Assembly: GCA_944371545.1 (NCBI GenBank)
Contig: CALVXT010000065.1
Coordinates: 1 to 7,231, forward strand
Reading direction: 5' to 3'
Length of the DNA stretch: 7,231 nucleotides
Source of the DNA: an uncultured Bacilli bacterium
GTDB taxonomy: Bacteria > Bacillota_I > Bacilli_A > RF39 > UBA660
A program made the translations under genes and the position numbers. The notes below the pieces were generated by a model. The model worked only from the letters and a program-made list of their open reading frames with translations. It did no database searches and was not told the origin of the DNA. Positions 1-5,519 of this stretch are shown in pieces. Position 1 is the first letter of the stretch. The number at the start of each line of letters is the position of its first letter.

Positions 1-52
1 TATAAAGACCCGTTTACGGGTAAGTAAAAGAGACAAAGGCAATTGGCAAACC

Positions 53-74
53 AAAAAAGCCTCCAAATGGAGGC
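53..74 (-). terminator. Minus-strand intrinsic terminator
   Basis: Read on the minus strand, a perfect 6-bp GC-rich stem (GCCTCC / GGAGGC, 4-nt loop) is followed directly by six T residues, the classic Rho-independent layout. It would stop minus-strand transcription coming from the right. No minus-strand gene is visible upstream of it within the window, so it may instead belong to a structured element. Confidence 0.5.
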
Positions 75-104
75 CGCTAGTAATTGGCCTTATAGGCCTT
101 GACC

Positions 105-128
105 AAAAGCCACCCGTTTTACGGGTGG
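105..128 (-). terminator. Second minus-strand terminator-like hairpin
   Basis: On the minus strand a perfect 7-bp stem (CCACCCG / CGGGTGG, 5-nt loop) is followed by CTTTT. The stem is strong but the T-run is short. It lies in tandem with the terminator-like hairpin at 53-74. Its core palindrome is nearly repeated at 8-21. Confidence 0.35.
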
Positions 129-201
129 ATATTTACTGATGAAAAAAATATAAAAATTTTTGTTTATTATATATATTTATAGTTATATATTTCCTTTAAC
201 A

Positions 202-230
202 TTGAAATCTTTTAAAAATTCTTTTATAAT
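202..230 (+). promoter_or_regulatory. Sigma-A-type promoter of the TasA-like gene
   Basis: TTGAAA (202-207, five of six consensus bases) and TATAAT (225-230, six of six) are separated by exactly 17 bp. Transcription should start near 237, giving a short leader that contains the ribosome site GTGAGG (243-248). This supports the ATG at 255 as the start, because a GTG at 243 would leave almost no leader. Confidence 0.8.
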
Positions 231-254
231 GTTAATAGAATAGTGAGGATAAAT

Positions 255-803
255 ATGAAACAAAAAAGAATGTTTGTAGTTGTTATATCTGCTTTAGTAA
301 TAATGATTTCTTTAACATATCAAGGAACGTATTCTTATTTTTCAGCAAGTGTAGAAGGAACAGGAAATACTGAAAATAATCAGTCTCAAGGTCAAACGAA
401 TACATTACAAAATTTGATTATTAGTGAAAGTGCGAATGTGGTAAGTAGTAATATGATACCTGGAGATAATGTTACCTATACATTTACTGTGGAAAATTCA
501 AATAACATAGATGTATGTTATAATTTATTATGGAGTAATACAACAAATACTTTTATAAATCAACAAGATTTACTTGTAAAACTTGAAAAAAGTGATGGAA
601 CAGTGTTATTAGAAAGTTCTCAATTTCCAGCAACAAATAGCGGGACAACTATGTTAGTAGAAGGAACAAGTATAGAAGCTGATACAACAGATACTTTTAC
701 ATTAACAGTTACTTATCAAAATACTGAAGAAGATCAAACAGCAGATATGGGAAAGAGCTTTAGTGGAACTATTGTTGGAGAATTAGGAGAATGTAGTCCT
801 TAA
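255..803 (+). CDS. Secreted TasA/camelysin-like protein with SipW-type signal
   Basis: Predicted 182-aa exported protein. Residues 1-22 form a basic plus hydrophobic export signal, followed by TYSYFSAS at 25-32, the 'YF' motif typical of SipW-dependent signals on TasA, CalY and their relatives. The mature part is Thr/Asn/Ser-rich and beta-strand-like, with no catalytic motif. MIPGDNVTY (67-75) and the C-terminal DMGKSFSG (164-171) resemble conserved stretches of this family. Two cysteines (C88, C180) could form a disulfide. Known family members form biofilm fibres or act as surface metalloproteases; which role applies here is not visible. No signal peptidase gene of the SipW type is in the window. 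The ATG at 255 is preferred over an in-frame GTG at 243 because GTGAGG (243-248) sits 6 nt upstream of it. The gene is followed 14 nt later by the DUF6429-like gene, probably on one transcript. Confidence 0.72.
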   Translation: MKQKRMFVVVISALVIMISLTYQGTYSYFSASVEGTGNTENNQSQGQTNTLQNLIISESANVVSSNMIPGDNVTYTFTVENSNNIDVCYNLLWSNTTNTFINQQDLLVKLEKSDGTVLLESSQFPATNSGTTMLVEGTSIEADTTDTFTLTVTYQNTEEDQTADMGKSFSGTIVGELGECSP

Positions 804-817
804 AATGGAAAATATAT

Positions 818-1105
818 ATGGATATAATTGAGCAAAGAATTATTGATTTAAGTTTACTATTGTTATTTTTAAATTCTTGGGAAGAAGAAGGATTTGATTA
901 TGATGAGAATGAAGAGCTTGTTAAAAAGAAATTTCGAAGAACTTGGAAAGATTGTTCTTATGATGTTTTAAAAATTTTAGATGAACGAGGATATATTTTT
1001 AATAGTTATAAAAGTAAATCGATTGTAATAACTGATGCTGGAGTACAAAAAGCTTTGGAAATTTATCAAACTCTTTATCATGAACCTTATGAAATAGTGC
1101 AGTAA
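818..1105 (+). CDS. DUF6429-like small protein
   Basis: A 95-aa cytoplasmic protein without signal peptide or membrane segment. The order of features fits DUF6429 as I remember it: an N-terminal hydrophobic helix (IIDLSLLLLFLNSW, 8-21), an aromatic/charged middle including RTWKD (41-45), then LKILDERGYI (51-60), a KSKSIVITDAG stretch (65-75) and a final amphipathic helix. The second half reads like a winged-helix (helix, Gly turn, two strands, helix), but DNA binding is unproven and the family function is unknown. The ribosome site is weak: only GGAAAA (807-812) precedes the ATG. This is consistent with translation following the upstream gene, whose stop lies 14 nt before. No terminator follows, so transcripts may run into the XRE gene. 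One cysteine, C46. Confidence 0.6.
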   Translation: MDIIEQRIIDLSLLLLFLNSWEEEGFDYDENEELVKKKFRRTWKDCSYDVLKILDERGYIFNSYKSKSIVITDAGVQKALEIYQTLYHEPYEIVQ

Positions 1106-1122
1106 TGTACTTTTTTGTTTGC

Positions 1123-1151
1123 TTGTTTCTTGTTTTAAATTTTAGTATAAT
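1123..1151 (+). promoter_or_regulatory. Probable promoter of the XRE regulator gene
   Basis: A perfect TATAAT (1146-1151) is preceded, at a 17-bp spacing, by TTGTTT (1123-1128), which keeps the TTG core but is otherwise weak. The start would be near 1158, giving a leader of about 58 nt that contains the tandem repeat at 1176-1197. A weak -35 box fits a regulated or low-level regulator gene. Confidence 0.6.
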
Positions 1152-1175
1152 AGATTTAATGTTTTTTAAAAAAAT

Positions 1176-1197
1176 GTCGCAGTAATGTCACAGTAAA
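1176..1197 (+). repeat. 11-bp tandem repeat upstream of the XRE gene
   Basis: GTCGCAGTAAT (1176-1186) is followed directly by GTCACAGTAAA (1187-1197), identical at 9 of 11 positions. The phase is about one helical turn. The core GCAGTAATGT (1179-1188) also occurs exactly at 1099-1108, at the end of the preceding gene. Repeats in helical phase between promoter and start codon are candidate binding sites for the XRE protein itself. This is inference from position only. Confidence 0.4.
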
Positions 1198-1215
1198 TTT
1201 GAAAGGAAGTGAAGT

Positions 1216-1923
1216 ATGGATCCACAGAAAATAGGGCAGTTTATTTGTTCTTTGCGTAAGAAAAATGGAATGACACAGAGTGAACTTGCTCAAAAGTTAA
1301 TGGTAACTAGTCAGGCTGTTTCTAAATGGGAAAATGGAAGAGGAATACCGGATATTGAAATGTTGAAACAAATTAGTGAACTTTTTCATGTGGATTTAGA
1401 AACTCTTTTGAATGGTGAAGAGAAAAAGAAAAAAAAGGTGGATAAAAAAATTTTTCTTTTTCTTGGTTTAGGAATTTTGGTTTGTATTGTTCTTGTTTTT
1501 TATTTTTTCTTTCAAAATAATCAAGGTTTTTCTTTTTCTGATGTGGTTTCTTCAAATGAATCTTTTTCTATTAAAGGTGTCGCGGCTTATTCTGATGAAC
1601 AAAGTTCTATTTTTATATCTGATATTGTTTATTTAGATGAAGAAAATACTCATGAAGAATATGTTTCGATTGAATGTTTGTTATATGAAGCTGATGGAAA
1701 TGTTGAAAGAAAAATTGGGGAAAGTGGAATTATTCAAAGTGATAAAGTACAAAGTTTAAATGAATTTTTAAAACAAATTGAATTTCATATTGATTCCTTT
1801 GAAATTAGTTGTAAGAATTTGAGTGAAAGTAATCTTTATTTGGCTATTCATGCTTTAACTAAAGAAAATAAAACGGAAACTTATATTGTTCCTTTAGAAC
1901 TTACAAGTTGTATGGTTCATTAA
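1216..1923 (+). CDS. Membrane-anchored XRE-family transcriptional regulator
   Basis: A 235-aa protein in two parts. Residues about 5-66 form a Cro/C1 (XRE) helix-turn-helix domain: 'MTQSELAQKLMVTSQAVSKW' at 19-38 is the classic motif, followed by ENGRGIPDIEML. A lysine-rich stretch (70-78) leads into one strongly hydrophobic segment (79-99), and residues 100-235 form a soluble, acidic, beta-rich domain with C154 and C199. The positive-inside rule places the DNA-binding domain in the cytoplasm and the C-terminal part outside, so it may work as a one-component sensor. I do not recognise the C-terminal domain. The start is set by AGGAAG (1204-1209), 6 nt before the ATG. The gene has its own promoter and a strong terminator and lies directly upstream of the sulfotransferase gene, which makes that operon a plausible target. 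Confidence 0.85.
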   Translation: MDPQKIGQFICSLRKKNGMTQSELAQKLMVTSQAVSKWENGRGIPDIEMLKQISELFHVDLETLLNGEEKKKKKVDKKIFLFLGLGILVCIVLVFYFFFQNNQGFSFSDVVSSNESFSIKGVAAYSDEQSSIFISDIVYLDEENTHEEYVSIECLLYEADGNVERKIGESGIIQSDKVQSLNEFLKQIEFHIDSFEISCKNLSESNLYLAIHALTKENKTETYIVPLELTSCMVH

Positions 1924-1929
1924 GTAAAC

Positions 1930-1970
1930 GAAACGTTTAGTTTGATTAAACTAAGCGTTTCTTTTTTTTT
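1930..1970 (+). terminator. Intrinsic terminator after the XRE gene
   Basis: A 14-bp stem (1930-1943 with 1948-1961, one T-G wobble, 4-nt loop GATT) is followed by nine T residues (1962-1970). It starts 7 nt after the XRE stop codon. It separates the regulator from the sulfotransferase operon, although no strong promoter lies between the two. Confidence 0.9.
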
Positions 1971-2010
1971 GAAAAAAATTTTTGTAGAATTTTTGTTGGA
2001 GGGAAGTAGA

Positions 2011-3957
2011 ATGGAAAAAAAGAAAAAAATAATAGGGATTGGTTTGTTATGTTTTGTTATTCTTTTATTAGTTTGTTATGTTGGACTAGATTTGTTTTCT
2101 CAAAATCATGCGGAAGTAGAACAAGTTGTTAGTTTGATGGATAGTCAAATTGAAAAAGAAAAAGAATTTCAAATTGAAGGATATACATTTGATAATCCTA
2201 ATGTGATTGTGAATCCTTATGGAAATTCTCCTTTAACTGCCTTAGTAATTTTTCAAACTGATGAAGAAGTAGAAGTTACTGTTACTATTCCTGGTAAAGA
2301 TAAGAATAGCACTTTTACACATACGTTTGAAGCTACAAAAGAGCATTATTTACCTATTTATGGACTTTATGCGGGAAAGAAAAATGAAATTACTTTAAAA
2401 GTTGGAGACCAAACAAAAAAGGTGGTTATTGAAACTGAAGCTTTACCAGAAGATATGATTTTACCTACAAGTGTTAAAGCTGATAAAAGTAAATTAGGGA
2501 ATGAACTTTATTTTTTCACACCTTCAAGTTCTGGTTATACTGTTGCGTATGATGTGAATGGAGATGTTCGTTGGTATTTAACTAATTATGCGTTGTGGAG
2601 AATCGACCGGTTAGAAAATGGAAATTTGCTTGTTAGTACTGAAAGACTTGTTAATTCTCCATATTATATGACTGGAATGTATGAGATGACTTTACTTGGA
2701 AAAATTGTTAAAGAATATAGTTTGGAAGGTGGGTATCATCATGATTATTATGAGATGCCTAATGGAAACTTTTTAGTAGCTAGTGATAATTTTTCTTCTG
2801 GAACTGTAGAAGATTATATTGTTGAAGTTGATCGTGAGAATGGTGATATTGTAAAAACTTTTGATTTAACAAAAATTTTGAATAAGGAAGATGGCAAAAG
2901 TGAGAACTGGAGCCAATATGATTGGTTTCATAATAATTCCGTTTGGTATGATGAAAATACAAATTCCATTACTTTATCTGGAAGACACATGGACGCTGTA
3001 ATTAATATTTCTTATGAAACTGGTGAACTTAATTGGATTATTGGAGACTCGACAAATTGGAGTGAAGAATATCAAAAATATTTCTTTACACCAGTGGGTG
3101 AAGATTTTGAATGGCAATGGAGTCAACATGCAGCGATGATTACACCTGAAGGTTATGTGTTTATTTTAGATAACGGAAATAATAAGAGTAAGATTTCTAG
3201 TGAATATGTACCGGCAAGTGAAAGCTATACTCGTGGAGTTATGTATAAAATTGATACGGAAAAGATGACTATTGAACAAGTTTGGGAATACGGAAAAGAA
3301 AGAGGAAGTTCTTTTTATAGTCCATATATTTCTGATGTTGATTATTTAGATAAAAACCATTATATTGTTCATTCTGGTGGAATTGTTTCAGTAGATGGAA
3401 AACCTTCTAATCAACCGGCCGGTTTAACAAGTGGAGATGTAAAACTTACTTCTGATACCGTTGAACTTTTAAATGATCAAGTGATTTTTGAAATTGTTTT
3501 GCCTACAAATAATTATCGTGCAGAAAAAATGGATTTATATGAAAATGAAGTTTTTTCTTTAAGTGAACCTTCAAAAGTAGGTAGTCTAGGAAAAACAGAA
3601 GTGGATAATGAATCTATCTTCTTTAGTATCGGTGCTCATGATTTTGAAGAAATAGAAGAATCTCATGAAATTCAAATGACTCAAGAAGCTGATCGGTTAG
3701 TTTTTTCTGGACGTTTCTTACGCGGAACCGATGTAGAAGTTATTTTTTATCAAAATGGTTTAGCAAAAAGATATGATGTACCTATTAGTAAAAAGCCTTA
3801 TACAGCTTTATGTGTGGATGTGTTTACTGAAGAAGAAACTGAAAATGGTATTGTGGTAACAAAATATATAAATCAGGAAGGTTTAAATGGAAAATACTCG
3901 ATTTATTTAAAAATTGATGGTATACTATATGATACAGAGCAATATGTGAGGTTTTAA
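2011..3957 (+). CDS. Membrane-anchored arylsulfate sulfotransferase (ASST)
   Basis: A 648-aa member of the PAPS-independent aryl-sulfate sulfotransferase family, which moves sulfate from one phenolic sulfate ester to another phenol through a sulfo-histidine. Residues 6-27 are a signal/anchor helix, so the enzyme faces outward. An N-terminal beta-sandwich (about 55-165) precedes a six-bladed-propeller region (about 170-530) and a C-terminal beta-domain. Residues matching the known E. coli active site are present: H243/H244 in GYHHDYYEMPNG, H307 and N309 in DWFHNNS, R325 in SGRHMD (18 residues after H307, as in E. coli H356/R374), and H373 in SQHAAM (the sulfated-His position). The only ectodomain cysteine is C601; C14 and C22 lie in the helix. 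The start is fixed by GGAGGG (1998-2003), 7 nt before the ATG; a longer frame to 1942 would begin inside the terminator. It is coupled to the thioredoxin-like gene 2 nt downstream. Confidence 0.88.
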   Translation: MEKKKKIIGIGLLCFVILLLVCYVGLDLFSQNHAEVEQVVSLMDSQIEKEKEFQIEGYTFDNPNVIVNPYGNSPLTALVIFQTDEEVEVTVTIPGKDKNSTFTHTFEATKEHYLPIYGLYAGKKNEITLKVGDQTKKVVIETEALPEDMILPTSVKADKSKLGNELYFFTPSSSGYTVAYDVNGDVRWYLTNYALWRIDRLENGNLLVSTERLVNSPYYMTGMYEMTLLGKIVKEYSLEGGYHHDYYEMPNGNFLVASDNFSSGTVEDYIVEVDRENGDIVKTFDLTKILNKEDGKSENWSQYDWFHNNSVWYDENTNSITLSGRHMDAVINISYETGELNWIIGDSTNWSEEYQKYFFTPVGEDFEWQWSQHAAMITPEGYVFILDNGNNKSKISSEYVPASESYTRGVMYKIDTEKMTIEQVWEYGKERGSSFYSPYISDVDYLDKNHYIVHSGGIVSVDGKPSNQPAGLTSGDVKLTSDTVELLNDQVIFEIVLPTNNYRAEKMDLYENEVFSLSEPSKVGSLGKTEVDNESIFFSIGAHDFEEIEESHEIQMTQEADRLVFSGRFLRGTDVEVIFYQNGLAKRYDVPISKKPYTALCVDVFTEEETENGIVVTKYINQEGLNGKYSIYLKIDGILYDTEQYVRF

Positions 3958-3959
3958 TT

Positions 3960-4424
3960 ATGGATACAAAAGTATTAAAAGCGTTTGGAATTTTTTGTTT
4001 AGTTTTTATTGTTTTTGTTGTAGGATTGATTGTGTACGATAACGTGACTAAAGTAGAAGTTTTAAAAAATGATCACATTAGTGATGTTACTTATGCAGAT
4101 GATAAAAAAAATATATATATTTTCTGGGGTAACGGTTGTGCACATTGTGAAGATTTACGTGTTTTTTTAGAGGACAATTTAAACTTATGGAAAAATGATT
4201 ATCAAATATTTTCTTTTGAAACTTGGAAAGATGAAGAAAATGCTAATCTTATGGATAATGTAATGTCTTTCTTAGATAGGGAAAATGAAGGAACTCCTAC
4301 TGTCTTAATTGGTGAAGAAGTTATGGTTGGGTTTGGAAGTAGTAACGAAGAAGAGTTGAAGAGCATTTTAGAAAGTCAAAAGAATAGTGATTATGACGTG
4401 ATCCGAGAATATCAAAATTCTTAA
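3960..4424 (+). CDS. Membrane-anchored thioredoxin-like CxxC protein
   Basis: A 154-aa protein with a single N-terminal hydrophobic helix (about 8-26), which should tether it with the catalytic domain outside. The fold markers are clear: strand NIYIFWGNG, redox motif CAHC (C60-C63) followed by a helix, and the cis-proline loop GTPTVLIG (111-118, P113). The acidic C-terminal tail ends in an Asn/Ser-rich stretch. The domain is small, without the large helical insertion of DsbA, so it resembles TlpA/TrbB-like or generic extracytoplasmic thioredoxins. The direction of catalysis (oxidase, reductase or isomerase) cannot be read from CAHC alone. It begins 2 nt after the sulfotransferase stop, with TGAGG (3947-3951) inside that gene's end as ribosome site, so the two are surely co-expressed. 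No DsbB- or CcdA-like recycling partner is in the window. Confidence 0.83.
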   Translation: MDTKVLKAFGIFCLVFIVFVVGLIVYDNVTKVEVLKNDHISDVTYADDKKNIYIFWGNGCAHCEDLRVFLEDNLNLWKNDYQIFSFETWKDEENANLMDNVMSFLDRENEGTPTVLIGEEVMVGFGSSNEEELKSILESQKNSDYDVIREYQNS

Positions 4425-4428
4425 TAAA

Positions 4429-4472
4429 AAAAACTGATATAGAAATTTATATATTATTCTATATCAGTTTTT
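4429..4472. terminator. Bidirectional intrinsic terminator
   Basis: A 16-bp stem (4429-4444 with 4457-4472, 12-nt loop) has an A-run on the left (4426-4433) and a T-run on the right (4468-4472), so it can work on both strands. On the plus strand it closes the sulfotransferase/thioredoxin operon. On the minus strand it is the first good stop for flavodoxin transcripts, which would carry a 3' tail of roughly 230-270 nt. Confidence 0.85.
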
Positions 4473-4702
4473 AAATTTTGTGAAATCGATAAAAAAATTA
4501 AAAAAGGAGAGTATTTTGATAAATTCACAAAAATAAAAAGAAATTTAAATTGATAGAAAAATATATTGGCTAATTATTCCTCTATAGTTTGAGTTTGATT
4601 GTTATTCATATCATTTTCGTGATTAGTTAATCAAAAAGTTTGTAGTGTTAGGTTGATAACTGTTTCAAGCATAATAAATGTATTTTTATTTTGAGTATTA
4701 TA
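4473..4702. other. Intergenic region, no gene seen
   Basis: About 230 bases between the bidirectional terminator and the flavodoxin stop codon. It is very AT-rich and has no open frame with a ribosome site leading to a protein of note. AAGGAGA near 4504 precedes only a six-codon frame. The one ordered signal is a 14-bp near-perfect palindrome TGATTAGTTAATCA (4620-4633, half-sites TGATTA/TAATCA), not followed by a T-run in either direction, so it is not a terminator. It probably forms the 3' untranslated tail of the flavodoxin mRNA. Confidence 0.5.
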
Positions 4703-5407
4703 TTATCTAACTTGATTTATTTCTTGAAGCCAATTTCTAACTTCTTCGGGAGCAGTTTCCATGTTATTTCTGGATAAGGTAAAAGCATTTTGTTCAATAG
4801 TTGCAGTAGGAAGATAGCTTTGAATTGTTTGTACTGTTCTTGCTAAACCAGAACCACCATGTGTTGAAAATGGAATAACGGTTTTTCCAGAAAAATCATA
4901 TAAATCCATAAATGAATAAATGATTTGAGGTAAATCACTCCACCAAATTGGATATCCTAGATAAATTATTTCATAATCATCAAAGTTTGTTATTCTAGAT
5001 TTAATGGCTGGACGAGTGTTATTGTTTTGTTCTTCTAAAGCTTGATCAACAAGTTCTTCATGATTAGTTGTATAAGGTGTTTCAGGTTCTATACGATAAA
5101 TATCTGCTCCAGTGTATTCATTAATTAGCATGGCTACATATTCAGTATTACCTAAAACTTCTCCGTCAATTATGACTGTGCTATTTTCTTCTTCAGTTGT
5201 CATTTCTTTGTTTGGATCATTTGTTTCTGGTACTGAAAAGTAAACAATTAAGGCATTTTGAACTGATTCATCATTATTGTTTCCAATTTCAATTTGTTCT
5301 TTAGGTTCACTTACATTTGCTGGTTTATTTAAAAAGTAATAGCTTCCTCCTCCGATAAGTAAAATTGCAATCAGTATACTAATTCCTATTCCTATTTTTT
5401 TAGTCAT
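4703..5407 (-). CDS. Membrane-tethered flavodoxin (Flavodoxin_4-like)
   Basis: A 234-aa protein with an N-terminal helix (about 5-26) and an acidic, Asn-rich linker (27-50), then a flavodoxin domain. FMN-site landmarks are visible: first strand and phosphate loop ALIVYFSVPETN (52-63), a long insertion ending in GNTEYVAMLI (86-95), the YLGYPIWWSDLP loop (149-160) and VIPFSTHGGSGL (177-188). These match the Flavodoxin_4 pattern. The usual Ser/Thr-rich phosphate loop is altered (SVPET), so FMN binding is likely but less certain. There is no lipobox cysteine; the helix with an MTKK start implies that the flavin domain lies outside the membrane. The ribosome site AAAGGAG (5417-5423) is 9 nt from the ATG. 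It is divergent from the MerR gene, with a MerR-type promoter in between, and is therefore probably induced by that regulator. Substrate and redox partner are unknown. Confidence 0.85.
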   Translation of the reverse strand: MTKKIGIGISILIAILLIGGGSYYFLNKPANVSEPKEQIEIGNNNDESVQNALIVYFSVPETNDPNKEMTTEEENSTVIIDGEVLGNTEYVAMLINEYTGADIYRIEPETPYTTNHEELVDQALEEQNNNTRPAIKSRITNFDDYEIIYLGYPIWWSDLPQIIYSFMDLYDFSGKTVIPFSTHGGSGLARTVQTIQSYLPTATIEQNAFTLSRNNMETAPEEVRNWLQEINQVR

Positions 5408-5425
5408 ATTAAAAAACTCCTTTCG

Positions 5426-5454
5426 TTGACAACTAAAAATTTTTTCAGTACAAT
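5426..5454 (+). promoter_or_regulatory. Promoter of the MerR gene
   Basis: TTGACA (5426-5431, perfect) and TACAAT (5449-5454, five of six) with a 17-bp spacer point toward the MerR gene, with a start near 5461. The predicted start lies next to the dyad at 5472-5480 and overlaps the -10 region of the divergent flavodoxin promoter. The regulator bound there could therefore also limit its own synthesis. Confidence 0.75.
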
Positions 5455-5457
5455 ATC

Positions 5458-5488
5458 ACTATACAACAAGGGAGTAACTCACGGTCAA
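5458..5488 (-). promoter_or_regulatory. MerR-type promoter and operator of the flavodoxin gene
   Basis: On the minus strand, TTGACC (complement of 5483-5488) and TATAGT (complement of 5458-5463) are separated by 19 bp, the overlong spacing typical of promoters activated by MerR-family proteins. A dyad GAGT-A-ACTC (5472-5480) lies in the spacer, and the order CTTGAC...GAGT..ACTC resembles operators I recall for AdhR-like regulators. A start near 5451 is expected. Neighbouring gene identity and site architecture support each other. Confidence 0.75.
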
Positions 5489-5519
5489 GAATTTTAGAAA
5501 AAAATTATGGAGGCAAAAA

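Larger units (their letters stand above)
1..140. repeat. Hairpin cluster, possible mobile-element end or structured RNA
   Basis: This stretch has no coding potential but is dense in inverted repeats: ACCCG/CGGGT at 8-21, GCCTCC/GGAGGC at 59-74, GGCCT/AGGCC at 86-98 and CCACCCG/CGGGTGG at 110-128. An outer pairing AGTAAA (23-28) with TTTACT (132-137) could enclose the last three, and AAGGC (36-40) can also pair with GCCTT (96-100). The first and last hairpins share almost the same sequence. It is richer in G and C than the DNA to its right. Palindromes near both ends recall IS200/IS605-type ends or a palindrome-associated miniature element, but I see no transposase. A structured RNA, or stacked minus-strand terminators, are alternatives. 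I could not match it to any riboswitch class I know. The left edge may lie outside the window. Confidence 0.45.

Noticed and set aside
36..100. Possible cyclic-di-GMP-I riboswitch, suggested by GGCAAACC at 45-52
   Set aside because: The other conserved blocks (GACGCAAAGCC-like stretch and receptor) are missing, and no gene lies immediately downstream at the expected distance with an expression platform.
243..254. Upstream GTG start for the TasA-like gene
   Set aside because: It coincides with the ribosome site of the ATG at 255 and lies only about 6 nt after the predicted transcription start, so it would lack its own ribosome site.
1099..1197. CRISPR-like repeats, suggested by GCAGTAATGT copies
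   Set aside because: Only a 10-bp core in two copies plus one partial, irregular spacing, and one copy inside a coding region; no array structure.
1373..1555. Minus-strand 60-aa frame within the XRE gene
   Set aside because: Low-complexity Lys/Phe-rich shadow of the plus-strand gene, with no ribosome site.
1942..2010. Longer N-terminus for the sulfotransferase
   Set aside because: The extension begins inside the terminator stem and has no ribosome site. The ATG at 2011 has a strong GGAGGG 7 nt upstream and gives a normal signal/anchor.
2780..2962. Minus-strand 60-aa frame within the sulfotransferase gene
   Set aside because: Antisense shadow of a conserved coding region that includes catalytic residues; no promoter or ribosome site.
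4581..4640. Minus-strand mini-frame ending in an Asn/Gln/Glu-rich tail downstream of the flavodoxin
   Set aside because: Fewer than 20 codons open, interrupted upstream by a stop, no ribosome site, and the composition is what AT-rich intergenic DNA gives by chance.
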